A DNA stretch of 64,000 bases from Microcoleus sp. CAWBG506 (GCA_020883125.1 JAHREW010000027.1:1-64000), one strand, 5' to 3'. Counted from the stretch's first letter, positions 47,105 through 55,858 are shown. Numbers and translations: made by a program. The notes: generated from the sequence alone by a model not told the origin.

Positions 47105-47492
47105 TAGCTACTACATTGAGATCATCACGACTTTTCCACCGCGTCCAATTACTTGTGAAGCTGAGTTAATCGCTACACAAAATCGGATTGATTCTATTCT
47201 GAGTCGGAGAAATTTGACCCAAGACGATCGAGATTACTTAAATGTACTGGGTACTCTGGTTTATGATTACGAACAAAAATGTGAGCCAATGCCTGTTTTG
47301 AAAGGTATTGCACTACTGAAAGCGTTAATGATTGAAGACAATATTCAAGAAAAAGATTTGGTGGATATTTTTGAATCTGATTTTTTTGTATCTGAGGTTA
47401 TCAATGAAAAGCGGGAATTAACGGCGAGTCAAATTAAAAAATTAGCTACTTTTTTCCATCTTTCCCCTATGGCATTTCTTGAGTATAATTAG
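47079..47492 (+). CDS. HigA-family antitoxin
   Basis: 137 residues from the ATG at 47079, preceded by AAGGAGAAC. It starts inside the toxin gene. The C-terminal half is a helix-turn-helix (LVDIFESDFFVSEVINEKRE, LTASQIKKLATFFHLSPMAF), the usual HigA DNA-binding form, and the N-terminal half is helical. It is expected to repress the operon. Confidence 0.85.
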   Translation: MTTGLKNPSSYYIEIITTFPPRPITCEAELIATQNRIDSILSRRNLTQDDRDYLNVLGTLVYDYEQKCEPMPVLKGIALLKALMIEDNIQEKDLVDIFESDFFVSEVINEKRELTASQIKKLATFFHLSPMAFLEYN

Positions 47493-47568
47493 TAGATTAT
47501 GCAAATTATGAGTCCGCCTTGGCAACCAGTTTAAGATAAGATGAGGAGCGACATACTATCATACAATT

Positions 47569-47898
47569 ATGCCAGAAGTCCAACCCAGGGAAATTCAGCG
47601 TTATGTTGCCGTAGACGGTCAAGTGCCGTTTGATAACTGGTTTGATTCGCTCCGAGATAGCAAAATTTCAACAATTATCAATAAAAGACTTAACCGAGTT
47701 ATTTTGGGGAATCTGGGAGATTGTAAATCACTTGGAGAAGGAGTCTTTGAATTAAGGATAGACTATGGCTCTGGTTTCCGCATCTATTTTGGGCAAGTAG
47801 GAACAACAATTATACTTCTTCTGTGCGGAGGAGACAAAAGCACTCAAGACCGAGACATTCGCCAAGCAATAGAATACTGGACAAATTATAGGAGTTAA
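47569..47898 (+). CDS. RelE/ParE-like addiction-module killer toxin
   Basis: 109 residues matching the addiction-module-killer subgroup: PFDNWFDSLRDSKISTIINK, then RLNRVILGNLGDCKSLGEGV, FELRIDYGSGFRIYFGQVG and LLLCGGDKSTQDRDI. The basic residues of the RelE-like active site (R, Y in SGFRIYF; K in GGDKSTQ) are present. Its antitoxin follows after 4 bases. Confidence 0.88.
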   Translation: MPEVQPREIQRYVAVDGQVPFDNWFDSLRDSKISTIINKRLNRVILGNLGDCKSLGEGVFELRIDYGSGFRIYFGQVGTTIILLLCGGDKSTQDRDIRQAIEYWTNYRS

Positions 47899-47902
47899 AA
47901 AA

Positions 47903-48262
47903 ATGCCTAAAAGTTTACCGTATCATGACTTTTTGATAGCACGCCTAAAAAACCCCAGTTATGCGGCAGTCTATCTCGAAACTCATTTTGAATTAGATGA
48001 AGGCGAAGAACCTGACGAAGCATTGCTCAGACTTGCTCTCAGCGATGTAGCAGAAGCTCTCGGCCAATCAAAATTGTCTCCCGAACAATATGAATTGCAC
48101 TTAAAAAAACTGGAGGAATTGCTGTCTGAACAAGGAAGTGATGCGATTTATAGTTGGGGAATTTGGCTGAAAACTCTGGGATTGAAACTAACTGTTGCGG
48201 TTTGTACTGATACAGAGGATAATGATGTAAATGCTGAGATGCCAGCGCAATTAACTGTTTAG
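47903..48262 (+). CDS. Antitoxin of the killer-protein pair
   Basis: 119 residues. The first 60 residues (HDFLIARLKNPSYAAVYLET, followed by LLRLALSDVAEALG) match the family that accompanies addiction-module killers. The helix-turn-helix usual in this family is partly replaced by a C-terminal segment rich in acidic residues. Co-transcribed with the toxin (4-base gap). Confidence 0.8.
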   Translation: MPKSLPYHDFLIARLKNPSYAAVYLETHFELDEGEEPDEALLRLALSDVAEALGQSKLSPEQYELHLKKLEELLSEQGSDAIYSWGIWLKTLGLKLTVAVCTDTEDNDVNAEMPAQLTV

Positions 48263-48275
48263 TAAGATTTGAATA

Positions 48276-48737
48276 ATGCCTAATTTTCGATATTCATCGC
48301 TAATTGATGCGACGGTTGAAAGTGTCTGGAACTTTCACGAAAGACCGGATATTTTGCAAATATTAACTCCGCCTTGGCAACCGGTGACAATCATTCGCCG
48401 CGAAGGTGGACTTGGTGTGGGTGCTGTATCGGAATTTCGTCTTTCATTGGGGCCGATTCCGGTAAAGTGGGTGGCAACTCATACTGAGTGCCAACAGTAT
48501 AGGTTGTTTGTTGATGAACAAACTGAGGGGCCGATGGCGAGTTGGACTCATCGACACGAGTTTACCACAGAAAATGGTAAAACTAGATTGACAGATGCGA
48601 TCGCCTTTTCGATCCCTGGTGGGCCGATGGTCGATCTATTATTAGGTTGGTGGGTGGAAATGCGACTAACAGATATGTTTCGTTACCGCCACGAAGTTAC
48701 CAAGAAAGAGTGCGAAAAAGATGCAAACAACGGCTGA
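48276..48737 (+). CDS. SRPBCC (START-like) family protein
   Basis: 153 residues. A START-like fold: FRYSSLIDATVESVWNFHER, then VSEFRLSLGPIPVKWVATHT and a C-terminal helix (DLLLGWWVEMRLTDMFRYRH). These domains bind hydrophobic ligands; the ligand is unknown. It overlaps the next small gene by 17 bases. Confidence 0.85.
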   Translation: MPNFRYSSLIDATVESVWNFHERPDILQILTPPWQPVTIIRREGGLGVGAVSEFRLSLGPIPVKWVATHTECQQYRLFVDEQTEGPMASWTHRHEFTTENGKTRLTDAIAFSIPGGPMVDLLLGWWVEMRLTDMFRYRHEVTKKECEKDANNG

Positions 48738-48909
48738 ATATTACTGTGCTTTTTGCGGCGAACCAAGTACAACTTTTGTGGATATTAGTGGGGGAATGGA
48801 GCAATCATATATTGAAGATTGTCAAGTTTGCTGTCGCCCGAATGTTCTGTATATCAGAATAGATGAAGATACCCTTGATATTGAAATAGACACTGACTAT
48901 CAAGAATAA
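48721..48909 (+). CDS. CPXCG-motif cysteine-rich protein
   Basis: 62 residues with C-x2-C in YYCAFCGE and C-x2-C in EDCQVCCRPNVL, the zinc-ribbon layout of the CPXCG family. A D/E-rich tail follows. Function unknown; likely zinc binding. Overlaps the SRPBCC gene, so translation is coupled. Confidence 0.85.
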   Translation: MQTTAEYYCAFCGEPSTTFVDISGGMEQSYIEDCQVCCRPNVLYIRIDEDTLDIEIDTDYQE

Positions 48910-48913
48910 GTGA

Positions 48914-49666
48914 CTATAAAAATGTATGAATTTGATTTGAACTTGACTTGGTGGAATTCATCAATTTTGAAGCTGCTGCTTCTATGAAAGCCCGAAAAAT
49001 TCGAGAGTTTATCAAACATTTTGGGGACATTTCCGGGTGCCATTGAATTGCAATCATCCACGGGTGATTTTGATACTCCATTGCTTCTACCAAAGTGTCT
49101 GATGCCTCGGCTACAATTCGCCAATCGGATGTTACTTTCCGCACAGCTTGATGATGCCAAGAAACAACGGTTGTGGAAGTTGTTCCCATAATTTTTGCTA
49201 GCCGACTGTTGGGTTCAATTTCAATGCTATGCTCGATCGCACGAGGGGGAATTCCCGCTCCATGACTCACTTCATCTCCGTAAGCATGGGGTACGTGAGT
49301 CACCAAACTACCACCGCTAGCTACATTCAGCATTTGCATTCCCCGACAAACTCCCAAAACAGGTATGTCAGCTTTGAAAGCTAGTTTGGCTAAGGCTAGT
49401 TCAAAGTTATCACGTTCTGCATCGATCGCATAAACCGTGGGATCGATCGCACCGCCATAAAGTTCTGGATTAATATCTCCGCCACCGGAAAAAATCAAAC
49501 CATCTACTACATCAAAAATACTAGCTGGATTTAATTGATTGGGCGGTAGTAAAATCGGGATGCCACCAGCCGCTTGCACTGCATCAATATAAGATCCATT
49601 TAAGCGATATTCGCCTGCTTGACAGCGGTTATATGTAGTGATACCAACGATCGGAAATTTTTTCAT
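48914..49666 (-). CDS. Class I glutamine amidotransferase-like (peptidase C26, PuuD-type)
   Basis: 250 residues. The family cleaves gamma-glutamyl-GABA and relatives. Seen: PIVGITTYNR, VDGLIFSGGGDINPELYGG, the nucleophile in PVLGVCRGMQMLNV, GVSW-like VVSWHHQAVRKV and IAIQWHPEM for the histidine and glutamate. The triad is therefore complete. Substrate not certain. Confidence 0.92.
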   Translation of the reverse strand: MKKFPIVGITTYNRCQAGEYRLNGSYIDAVQAAGGIPILLPPNQLNPASIFDVVDGLIFSGGGDINPELYGGAIDPTVYAIDAERDNFELALAKLAFKADIPVLGVCRGMQMLNVASGGSLVTHVPHAYGDEVSHGAGIPPRAIEHSIEIEPNSRLAKIMGTTSTTVVSWHHQAVRKVTSDWRIVAEASDTLVEAMEYQNHPWMIAIQWHPEMSPKCLINSRIFRAFIEAAASKLMNSTKSSSNQIHTFL

Positions 49667-49671
49667 GTTGT

Positions 49672-49693
49672 GGAACAGGCCAGAAAGCCTGTT
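49672..49693. repeat. Short hairpin AACAGGC-CAGAAA-GCCTGTT
   Basis: An exact 7-bp inverted repeat. A relative with GAACAGACCAGAAAGCCTGT is at about 29128. Confidence 0.7.
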
Positions 49694-49748
49694 TCTAGTA
49701 TGATGACATTGAGTCCTAAAGTAAACTGATAATTGTCAGCCCTGCTGT

Positions 49749-50408
49749 CTAATTTGTAACAGTTTGCACTGTATTTTCCGGCAAAGACTGGCGCGTACAC
49801 AAATAAACTAGGGGGCCAAACAAAGGAACTAATGTTACCGCCCAAAAAACTGTGCTATTTTGCATTCCTCGGCGCGCCATGTCATCTCCCAGCAAGGCTG
49901 CAAATAACAGGGAAAGCATACAAAAATCTAAACTCATTACATGAATAAAGCGGCTAGTCTGCCACTGGCTAAGAAAATCAGACCAATCGCCTTTTGTCAA
50001 CCCAAAGGCAACTAAAGCAGCAGCGCCTAATGTTAATATAATTCCCGTAAAACGGGAGTCTAATACCTTTAAAAAGGCATTTTTATTTCCCACAAATTCA
50101 GGATTTGGTTGCCGCAGGGCTAAATAAGGCAATAAGGCAAATGCACCGACACCAAAGGATAAAATGGCAAATAACCACGCTGGTATTTTTTGTCCTCTAC
50201 CATCAGCAAATAAGACGCAACTATAGATGATTGGCCACACGCCCATGATATTGAACAAGGCGACAATTAAAGGGTTGATTTCTGCTATTTTTCCGGTGGA
50301 AAGATTGGTAATTAAGGTCAATGTTTCGGGGCTGTCGGGAGGTGCAAATACAAAAGCGTAGGTGCTAAAGGCAATCCAAATCACCCAAAAACCAATTTTT
50401 CTGAACAT
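49749..50408 (-). CDS. DUF2834-containing membrane protein
   Basis: 219 residues with about six hydrophobic segments (KIGFWVIWIAFSTYAFVF, INPLIVALFNIMGVWPIIYS, WLFAILSFGVGAFALLPYLA, and three more). Its C-terminal part (SRFIHVMSLDFCMLSLLFAA, LLGDDMARR) fits the DUF2834 helix pair. Widespread in cyanobacteria and plants; role unknown. Confidence 0.8.
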   Translation of the reverse strand: MFRKIGFWVIWIAFSTYAFVFAPPDSPETLTLITNLSTGKIAEINPLIVALFNIMGVWPIIYSCVLFADGRGQKIPAWLFAILSFGVGAFALLPYLALRQPNPEFVGNKNAFLKVLDSRFTGIILTLGAAALVAFGLTKGDWSDFLSQWQTSRFIHVMSLDFCMLSLLFAALLGDDMARRGMQNSTVFWAVTLVPLFGPLVYLCTRQSLPENTVQTVTN

Positions 50409-50541
50409 ATTTAGTCTTTACTCCTTTCTGCGGTTACTACTATCATAAATCAGAATCCTCCTATTTTTCAATCTGTGGCTAGTTGGATCTGCTATTTTTT
50501 TAGATTAGCAGAGTTACTCCGATCGCCTTTTTGCCCAACTA

Positions 50542-51711
50542 CTAATTTTTATGCTTAAATTTTTGCATAAATTGGCGATCGATCCAATCTTTCCAGTACC
50601 AGAGTAGCCGGGATTCCCACATCAAAGAGCCACGAGAGGCGATCGCCTTTTTATTCCCAGTACCAATTAGCCCTAAATAGTGGGCTTGTGGTGCAAAGGG
50701 TTTTAGCGGTTTTGCTAATAAAAATTGCTGCAAATTTTCAAATAAAGGCGGTCCCTGGCGCACCGCAAATACTCCTGCTTTGGGCCGCGGATAATTAATC
50801 ATCGTGCAGATATCCCCAGCGGCAAATACATGAGGGTGAGAGACAGATTGCAAGTAATCATTGACTTGGATAAACCCGTTGGATTCCGTGGCTAAACCCG
50901 ATGCTTTGATCCAATTAGCTGCGGAGGCTTGTGTCACCCAAAAAATTCGATTTACGTCTAATTTTAAGCCTGATTCGCAGGCAATTTCGTAATTTAGTAT
51001 GTGGCATTCCGAACTTTGATCTATGTCATTTTTTTTTGTATTTTTGATACCCACCACTTTTTCCATTAAGTGCAGTTTGATACCGCGATTAATGATAATT
51101 TTTTTGAGGCGATGACGTACTCTTTGGTTGTGTTGTGGCATTAATTCCGCACCGCTGTGAACCAAGTTAATTTGATAATTATCGGTTTTTTTAGCCAGAC
51201 GAGATTGCATATTTAATGCTAATTCTACACCGCCGGCACCACCACCCACAATGGCAATATTCAACGGTTTATTTAGATAATTTGCTGGCGATGTAATTAA
51301 CTGATTCCAGTTAGCTAAAAACTCCGGGACTGGTTTAGCTGGAATTGCATATTTGGCCGCACCAGGTACGGATAAAGTCGCGGGAGTGCTGCCGATGTCG
51401 ATCGAAAGCAAGTCAAAACTAACGGGGGGGCTATTTTGACAAATTACTTGATTTTTGTTAAAGTCGATCGCGATCGCCCGATCGACCAATATCTCGCACT
51501 GAGTAAATTCACAGAGAGAACGCAAATCGATGTGACATTCATCATAACTGTAAAAACCCGCAATGTGTCCCGGTAGCATCCCCGAATAGGGTGCGTACAG
51601 CACGTCGGTAATCAGAGTCAAATGCACTCCCGACAGCGGTTTCATGCCGAACATTTTCAATACAATAGCATGACTATGACCGCCACCAATTAAAACTAAA
51701 TGTTGTGGCAT
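50542..51711 (-). CDS. Pyridine nucleotide-disulfide oxidoreductase (NDH-2/SelD-N-terminal-like)
   Basis: About 389 residues from the ATG at 51711 (MPQHLVLIGGGHSHAIVLKM). The longer open frame to 51969 runs through a MITE copy and is rejected. FAD motif GGGHSH at the N-terminus, a second dinucleotide motif IAIVGGGAGGVELALNM, and GDICTM for FAD. This is the family often fused to selenide water dikinase in cyanobacteria; here it is a stand-alone protein. Electron acceptor unknown. Confidence 0.85.
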   Translation of the reverse strand: MPQHLVLIGGGHSHAIVLKMFGMKPLSGVHLTLITDVLYAPYSGMLPGHIAGFYSYDECHIDLRSLCEFTQCEILVDRAIAIDFNKNQVICQNSPPVSFDLLSIDIGSTPATLSVPGAAKYAIPAKPVPEFLANWNQLITSPANYLNKPLNIAIVGGGAGGVELALNMQSRLAKKTDNYQINLVHSGAELMPQHNQRVRHRLKKIIINRGIKLHLMEKVVGIKNTKKNDIDQSSECHILNYEIACESGLKLDVNRIFWVTQASAANWIKASGLATESNGFIQVNDYLQSVSHPHVFAAGDICTMINYPRPKAGVFAVRQGPPLFENLQQFLLAKPLKPFAPQAHYLGLIGTGNKKAIASRGSLMWESRLLWYWKDWIDRQFMQKFKHKN

Positions 51712-51833
51712 GGATATTCCATGTATCAATATTAGACATCTCCCATAATTTCTGTGAGGAGTAGCGGTTAGACATCCAGCCAGCCCTTGACAGCCTTTTT
51801 GGGACAAGTATATTATAGTTTGCCAAAGTGCGA

Positions 51834-51955
51834 GGGTGGATCTGTGTTTTGCAAATATATTCCTAGGGGCGAAGCATTGTGGCTGTAAATCTCTGGTTAT
51901 CACTAATAAATTGTCTCCCGGAATGCTATAGCCATTACAAAATCGGGATGATCCC
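51834..51955. mobile_element. MITE family A, copy 3
   Basis: GGGTGGATC to GATGATCCC, same core as copy 1. Flanked by perfect 8-bp direct repeats AAGTGCGA at 51826-51833 and 51956-51963. It sits in the 460-base gap upstream of the oxidoreductase. The remainder of that gap shows no gene. Confidence 0.95.
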
Positions 51956-52173
51956 AAGTGCGATCGCATCGAAGCGATTCCCCCATTTCACTCAACCAAT
52001 TAGCAAATTAGCACAAATGGTTGTAGACTGTAGAACGACTAAATTTAATTAGCAAATTATGCCAGGGTGTGTTTCGATAACCGTCTCCATAAAAGCCTGT
52101 CAATGGCTGACTTTCGGGCTTACCCCACCATCATTTTTGGAGATGTCTAAGAGCCAAATCACCATTTAACACT

Positions 52174-53487
52174 ATGACATTAGGCATCATTTCTCGCGGT
52201 TGGCTGCGATCGATTAAACCTATTCTCCCGGTTTTATTTGCCATCTCATTCATGATAGCACTGCTGGCGAACAACTGGATTCCGGCGATCGCCCAGCAAC
52301 CACGTCAGGAAATTCGCGGAGTTTGGATGACAACAAATGACAAAGATATCCTCAGAGATCGGCGCAAAGTAACAGAAGCAGTAACCAAACTAAAACAGTT
52401 AAATTTCAACACTATTTATCCCGTAATTTGGAATTCTGGCTATGTGATGTATCCTAGTCCTGTCGCCCAGCAAAGAGATATTCAACCCTTTGTGTACAGA
52501 GGCTTAGACGGACAAGATATGCTAGCAGATTTAATCCAGCAATCTCATCGCCAAGGATTGCTAGTAATTCCGTGGTTTGAGTTTGGTTTTATGGCTCCTC
52601 CCACCTCAGAATTAGCATTAAATAATCCCGATTGGCTAACACAAAAACAAGACGGAACCCAGACATCCAACGGTGCGGGTGGCGAAGTAGTTTGGTTAAA
52701 CCCTTTTCATCCCGAAGTGCAGCAATTCATTACCGAACTCGTACTAGAAGTCACTACTAAATACAATGCTGATGGCATTCAATTTGACGATCACATGAGT
52801 TTGCCATCGGAATTTGGTTACGATGCCTACACCGTTGCAATGTATACTAAAGAAACCAAAAAAGCTCCTCCAACAGATTTTCAAGATCCGGCTTGGGTGC
52901 AGTGGCGAGCTAATAAAATTACGGCATTTATGTCGAAACTAAATCAAGCTGTAAAAGCAGTAAAACCCAATGCAATTTTCTCCATTTCTCCCAATTACTA
53001 CGATTTTGCTTACAAGCATCACCTGCAAGATTGGCTAGCTTGGGTACGGTTAGATATTGCCGACGAGCTAATTGTGCAAGTTTACCGCCCCGATTTAGCA
53101 TCGTTTATTAACAAAATCAATCGTCCAGAAATGCAAGAAACCCAGCAAAAAATTCCCACAGGAGTTGGGATTATGACTGGTTTAAGAAATCGTCCAGTTC
53201 CCATGCACCAAATTCAATCTCAGGTGCGAGCAGTCCAAGAATACGGCTTAGGTGTGGCTTTTTTTTACTACGAAAGTTTGTGGGAATTAACACCGGAATC
53301 TCTTGAAGATCGCTTGTCAAAATTTCAAACTTTCTTCCCATTTTCTGCATTCCGAACAGCTCTACAAATACCCAGACGGGCGGCTACTTTTCCGCCACTA
53401 CCACCAAAACCTGAACCCAAAAATCAGCCAGAAAGCCCTAAAAACAATAGTCAACCTTTAGCATCTCCAACTACTCAAAGAAACTAA
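52174..53487 (+). CDS. GHL10-type glycoside hydrolase-like exported protein
   Basis: 437 residues with a signal peptide (PILPVLFAISFMIALLANNW, cleavage near IAQQ). The catalytic-like domain has REIRGVWMTTNDKDIL, LNFNTIYPVIWNSGYVMYPS, VIPWFEFGF and ADGIQFDDHMSLP, the aspartates being the likely active-site residues. A short P/Q-rich tail ends the protein. The GHL10 (DUF187) family acts on polysaccharides in the periplasm or outside; substrate unknown. Confidence 0.87.
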   Translation: MTLGIISRGWLRSIKPILPVLFAISFMIALLANNWIPAIAQQPRQEIRGVWMTTNDKDILRDRRKVTEAVTKLKQLNFNTIYPVIWNSGYVMYPSPVAQQRDIQPFVYRGLDGQDMLADLIQQSHRQGLLVIPWFEFGFMAPPTSELALNNPDWLTQKQDGTQTSNGAGGEVVWLNPFHPEVQQFITELVLEVTTKYNADGIQFDDHMSLPSEFGYDAYTVAMYTKETKKAPPTDFQDPAWVQWRANKITAFMSKLNQAVKAVKPNAIFSISPNYYDFAYKHHLQDWLAWVRLDIADELIVQVYRPDLASFINKINRPEMQETQQKIPTGVGIMTGLRNRPVPMHQIQSQVRAVQEYGLGVAFFYYESLWELTPESLEDRLSKFQTFFPFSAFRTALQIPRRAATFPPLPPKPEPKNQPESPKNNSQPLASPTTQRN

Positions 53488-53536
53488 AATTTTCCCATCA
53501 AGTAGTAAGTAGAAGCAAGAAGGAAGAATGCAAAAA

Positions 53537-53562
53537 ATATTTTATATTTTAATATAAAATAT
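53537..53562. terminator. AT-only palindrome after the GHL10 gene
   Basis: ATATTTTATATT and AATATAAAATAT are exact complements around TT. It lies 50 bases after the stop and can serve as a weak terminator. Confidence 0.5.
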
Positions 53563-53619
53563 CTACCACGTCAAAACTCATTACTTCCTCATCATATAAG
53601 TAGAAGGAAGAAGGAAGAA

Positions 53620-53727
53620 GTCACCTTAGAAGATATACTAGGGTGTGCTGTAGATTTAGGAACGGAGGATGCTTTGAGGGAACATTTGCGGGAACCTGTA
53701 CTCAAGGAGGCGATTCGTGCCTTCTAG
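53620..53727 (+). pseudogene. MNT-type nucleotidyltransferase antitoxin, C-terminal remnant
   Basis: Without a start codon, the frame reads VTLEDILGCAVDLGTEDALR and then EHLREPVLKEAIRAF, the typical end of MntA proteins. Its 5' part has been replaced by AGAAGGA-type repeats. It overlaps the HEPN start, as in intact operons. Confidence 0.8.
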
Positions 53728-54248
53728 AGAGTGGTGGCTGCGAGTTGAGGATATTGTGAATGCGATCGCTGACATTCAGGCTTCTACTGCTGGGATGAGT
53801 TTTGAAGATTTCCGGCAAATTGAAAAAATTATCCTGCAAGGGATTCTTTATAACTTGATTATTATTGGTGAAGCTTCTGTTAATGTCAATGATGGAATTA
53901 AGTCTCGTTATCCATAGATTCCTTGGCGTTTGATGGGTGATATGAGAAATGTGATGGCTCACGAATATTTTCAAGTAAATCAGAGGTTAGTTTGGAATAC
54001 GATTGAAAATCATTTACCTCCTTTATACCAATTTAATGGGTCGTTGCACAGATCTCGATCCCCCTAAATCCCCCTTAAGAAGGGGGAATTTGAGCTTCTT
54101 TCTCCCCCCTTTTTAAGGGGGGTTGGGGGGGATCTCCGGGGAGAGAAAACACGCCCTAGGGGGATCAGATTCTATGCAGCCTCATAAAAAATTGGTATTA
54201 GTGCCGTTGTTACAGAAGTTATTAGCACGGGAAATGACGGGAGATTAA
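53717..54248 (+). pseudogene. HEPN-domain (DUF86) toxin, broken by a stop codon and an inserted element
   Basis: From the GTG at 53717 the protein runs to KSRYP, then a TAG where the family continues. After the stop, the same frame reads IPWRLMGDMRNVMAHEYFQV and NQRLVWNTIENHLPPL, including the RNVMAH motif of HEPN RNases (R-x4-H). At 54026 an element interrupts the gene, and the sequence after it (54198-54248) gives LVPLLQKLLAREMTGD and a stop. Thus at least two independent lesions. The partner MNT gene is also a remnant. Confidence 0.85.
54026..54197. mobile_element. 172-bp palindromic element inside the HEPN gene
   Basis: The ends TACCAATTT and AAATTGGTA are inverted repeats, flanked on both sides by TTA. 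It contains two C-run/G-run palindromes and GAGAGAAAACACGCCCTA, the right half of the element at 20246-20381. Removing it plus one TTA restores the reading frame as HLPPLVPLLQ. Confidence 0.85.
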
Positions 54249-54340
54249 GGGCGATCGCACTTTTGGACATTAAGGGCGATCGCACTTTTGGAGATGAAGG
54301 GCGATCGGGTTATCTATAGCTTCAACACGGCTGATTTTTG

Positions 54341-54739
54341 TCACCTATTACCAATAGAACTAGGAACAATATGAGAACGCAGCCACTCAGTAAATTCATC
54401 GCGGGCGATCGCGCTTGATGCGACTTGTAATATAATTGGTTCTTGCTCTTCCACAGGTGCAGAAATCTCAAATCCATTCAAGATCAGAAAAACTTCCATT
54501 GCTGCGTGACCGATGCGTTTGTTACCATCTAAGAAAGGATGATTTTTAATCAAAGCAAATCCAATGGCTGAAGCTTTTTCGACAATAGTTGGGTAAAGTT
54601 CTTCCCCGCCAAAAGTCATGCGTGGCTGAGCTAAAGCCGACTCTAAGGCTCCTAAATTAGCGATGCCAAATGCTCCGCCAGATTCCTCGATAATGCGCTG
54701 ATAAAGTTCTAAAACTTCTGTTAAAGTTAGATAGCGCAT
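54341..54739 (-). CDS. Doc-like (Fic/death-on-curing) toxin
   Basis: 132 residues. The Fic motif is HPFLDGNKRIGHAA (H-x-F-x-D-G-N-K-R). The N-terminal Doc features YLTLTEVLELYQRIIE and GALESALAQPRMTFGGEELY are also present. Doc phosphorylates EF-Tu; the motif here is full. The gene begins at the last base of the antitoxin stop (TAATG). Confidence 0.9.
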   Translation of the reverse strand: MRYLTLTEVLELYQRIIEESGGAFGIANLGALESALAQPRMTFGGEELYPTIVEKASAIGFALIKNHPFLDGNKRIGHAAMEVFLILNGFEISAPVEEQEPIILQVASSAIARDEFTEWLRSHIVPSSIGNR

Positions 54740-54936
54740 TAGGCGAGTTTTTGGTAGAGTACAGCATTCTTTTTGAGGACGTATTCCATAGCGTTGTGGA
54801 AGGATGCTTCTGGTGGTGCGAGTAAGTTTTCAGCACCCGCAAGCAGTAATGCTTCTAGGGAAATGCCGAGGCGATTGGCGGTTTCTTGGAGCTTGTGCAG
54901 GCGATCGTCTGGAATGGTGATGGTAATGGTTTGCAT
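54739..54936 (-). CDS. Antitoxin of the Doc pair
   Basis: 65 residues. A short strand (QTITITIPDDRLHKLQETAN) and helices with LGISLEALLLAGAENLL suggest a ribbon-helix-helix or AbrB-like antitoxin. The C-terminal segment is probably toxin-binding. It overlaps the toxin start by one base. Confidence 0.82.
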   Translation of the reverse strand: MQTITITIPDDRLHKLQETANRLGISLEALLLAGAENLLAPPEASFHNAMEYVLKKNAVLYQKLA

Positions 54937-54992
54937 TCAGTTTGTGGCTGTGACGATACTCTGAGTGTAGCACCTCAAATGTCTGTGGGAGT

Positions 54993-55162
54993 CCAGAAAC
55001 CGGGTTTTTTACGAAATACTTTGTTACAAATGGTAAATTCGGTAAAAACCCGGTTTCTTTGAGTGAGGTTAAGGGGACCAGAAACCGGGTTTTTTACGAA
55101 ATACTTGGTTACACAGGGTAAATTCGGTAAAAACCCGGTTTCTTTGAGTGAGATTAAGGGCG
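54993..55162. repeat. Two tandem 85-bp units, each with an inverted repeat
   Basis: Each unit has GAAACCGGGTTTTTTACGAA and ACCCGGTTTCTTTGAGTGAG, the arms GAAACCGGGTTTTT / AAAACCCGGTTTC being complementary. The second unit starts at 55078. A single related arm lies at about 31388. Noncoding, between the Doc operon and MITE copy 4. Confidence 0.9.
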
Positions 55163-55170
55163 ATCGCACT

Positions 55171-55292
55171 GGGTGCATCCCAGTTTGGCAAATATATTCG
55201 TAGGGGCTATAGCATGACCGTAGTAAATCTCTGGTTCTAACTAATAAATTGCCTGCGGTCATGCTTCGCCTATGCAAAATTGAGATGCACCC
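55171..55292. mobile_element. MITE family A, copy 4
   Basis: GGGTGCATC to GATGCACCC (perfect 9-bp inverted ends). Flanked by perfect 8-bp direct repeats ATCGCACT at 55163-55170 and 55293-55300. The left target copy is part of a HIP1 octamer, so the element integrated at the edge of a HIP1 site. Confidence 0.95.
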
Positions 55293-55303
55293 ATCGCACT
55301 TAA

Positions 55304-55858
55304 TTAACAAATAGCCGAAGCAGGCACAATTTCGCGGAGTGGCATCAGGAATTCTTGCTTTTCGACCGGGGTGATGTAGCCCCCATTTACAGCCATTTCC
55401 ATGAGTTGTTCTACAAATTCTTTTAACTCTGTGATAACTTGAGTTTTATTCAGTTCAAAGTGTTGATTTCTGGATTTTAGGGTAAACTGGTTTGGAGATA
55501 AATATCCAAATCTTTTGAAATCACAGCTAATGCGATCGTTAGCTAATGGCTGTAATTCCAGAGTTAGGCAAACACTTTCAACAAATTCTATTTTGATGAG
55601 TTTCCCTTGGGATAACTCACTAAGTTTTTTTGGAAGTTCATCTTCTAGGAGCATACAGATATCGGGGTCTAAAAAAACTTTTACTTTTTGTTCACCGATT
55701 TCTATTGATACTGGGCGATCGCATTCAAAGCAAAATAGTTTGAGTCCTAATTCAAAATGCGAAAGTTCTCCTAATGAGTCATCTGGTGGCTCAGCATATT
55801 TTTCGCAATTAGGTGCTTCTAGGTGGATTGTAAAGTTGCTATATTTATTCATCTTCAT
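55304..55858 (-). CDS. Hypothetical protein
   Basis: 184 residues; TAGGAGCG precedes the ATG. Acidic, beta-rich first half (FTIHLEAPNCEKYAEPPDDS, VSIEIGEQKVKVFLDPDI) and a helical C-terminus (QVITELKEFVEQLMEMAVNG). Three cysteines are spaced as LFCFEC; no metal site is evident. No family recognised. Confidence 0.7.
   Translation of the reverse strand: MKMNKYSNFTIHLEAPNCEKYAEPPDDSLGELSHFELGLKLFCFECDRPVSIEIGEQKVKVFLDPDICMLLEDELPKKLSELSQGKLIKIEFVESVCLTLELQPLANDRISCDFKRFGYLSPNQFTLKSRNQHFELNKTQVITELKEFVEQLMEMAVNGGYITPVEKQEFLMPLREIVPASAIC

Noticed and set aside
51712-51969. N-terminal 86-residue extension of the flavin oxidoreductase
   Set aside because: It reads through MITE copy 3 and lacks a family match; the FAD motif begins at the ATG at 51711.
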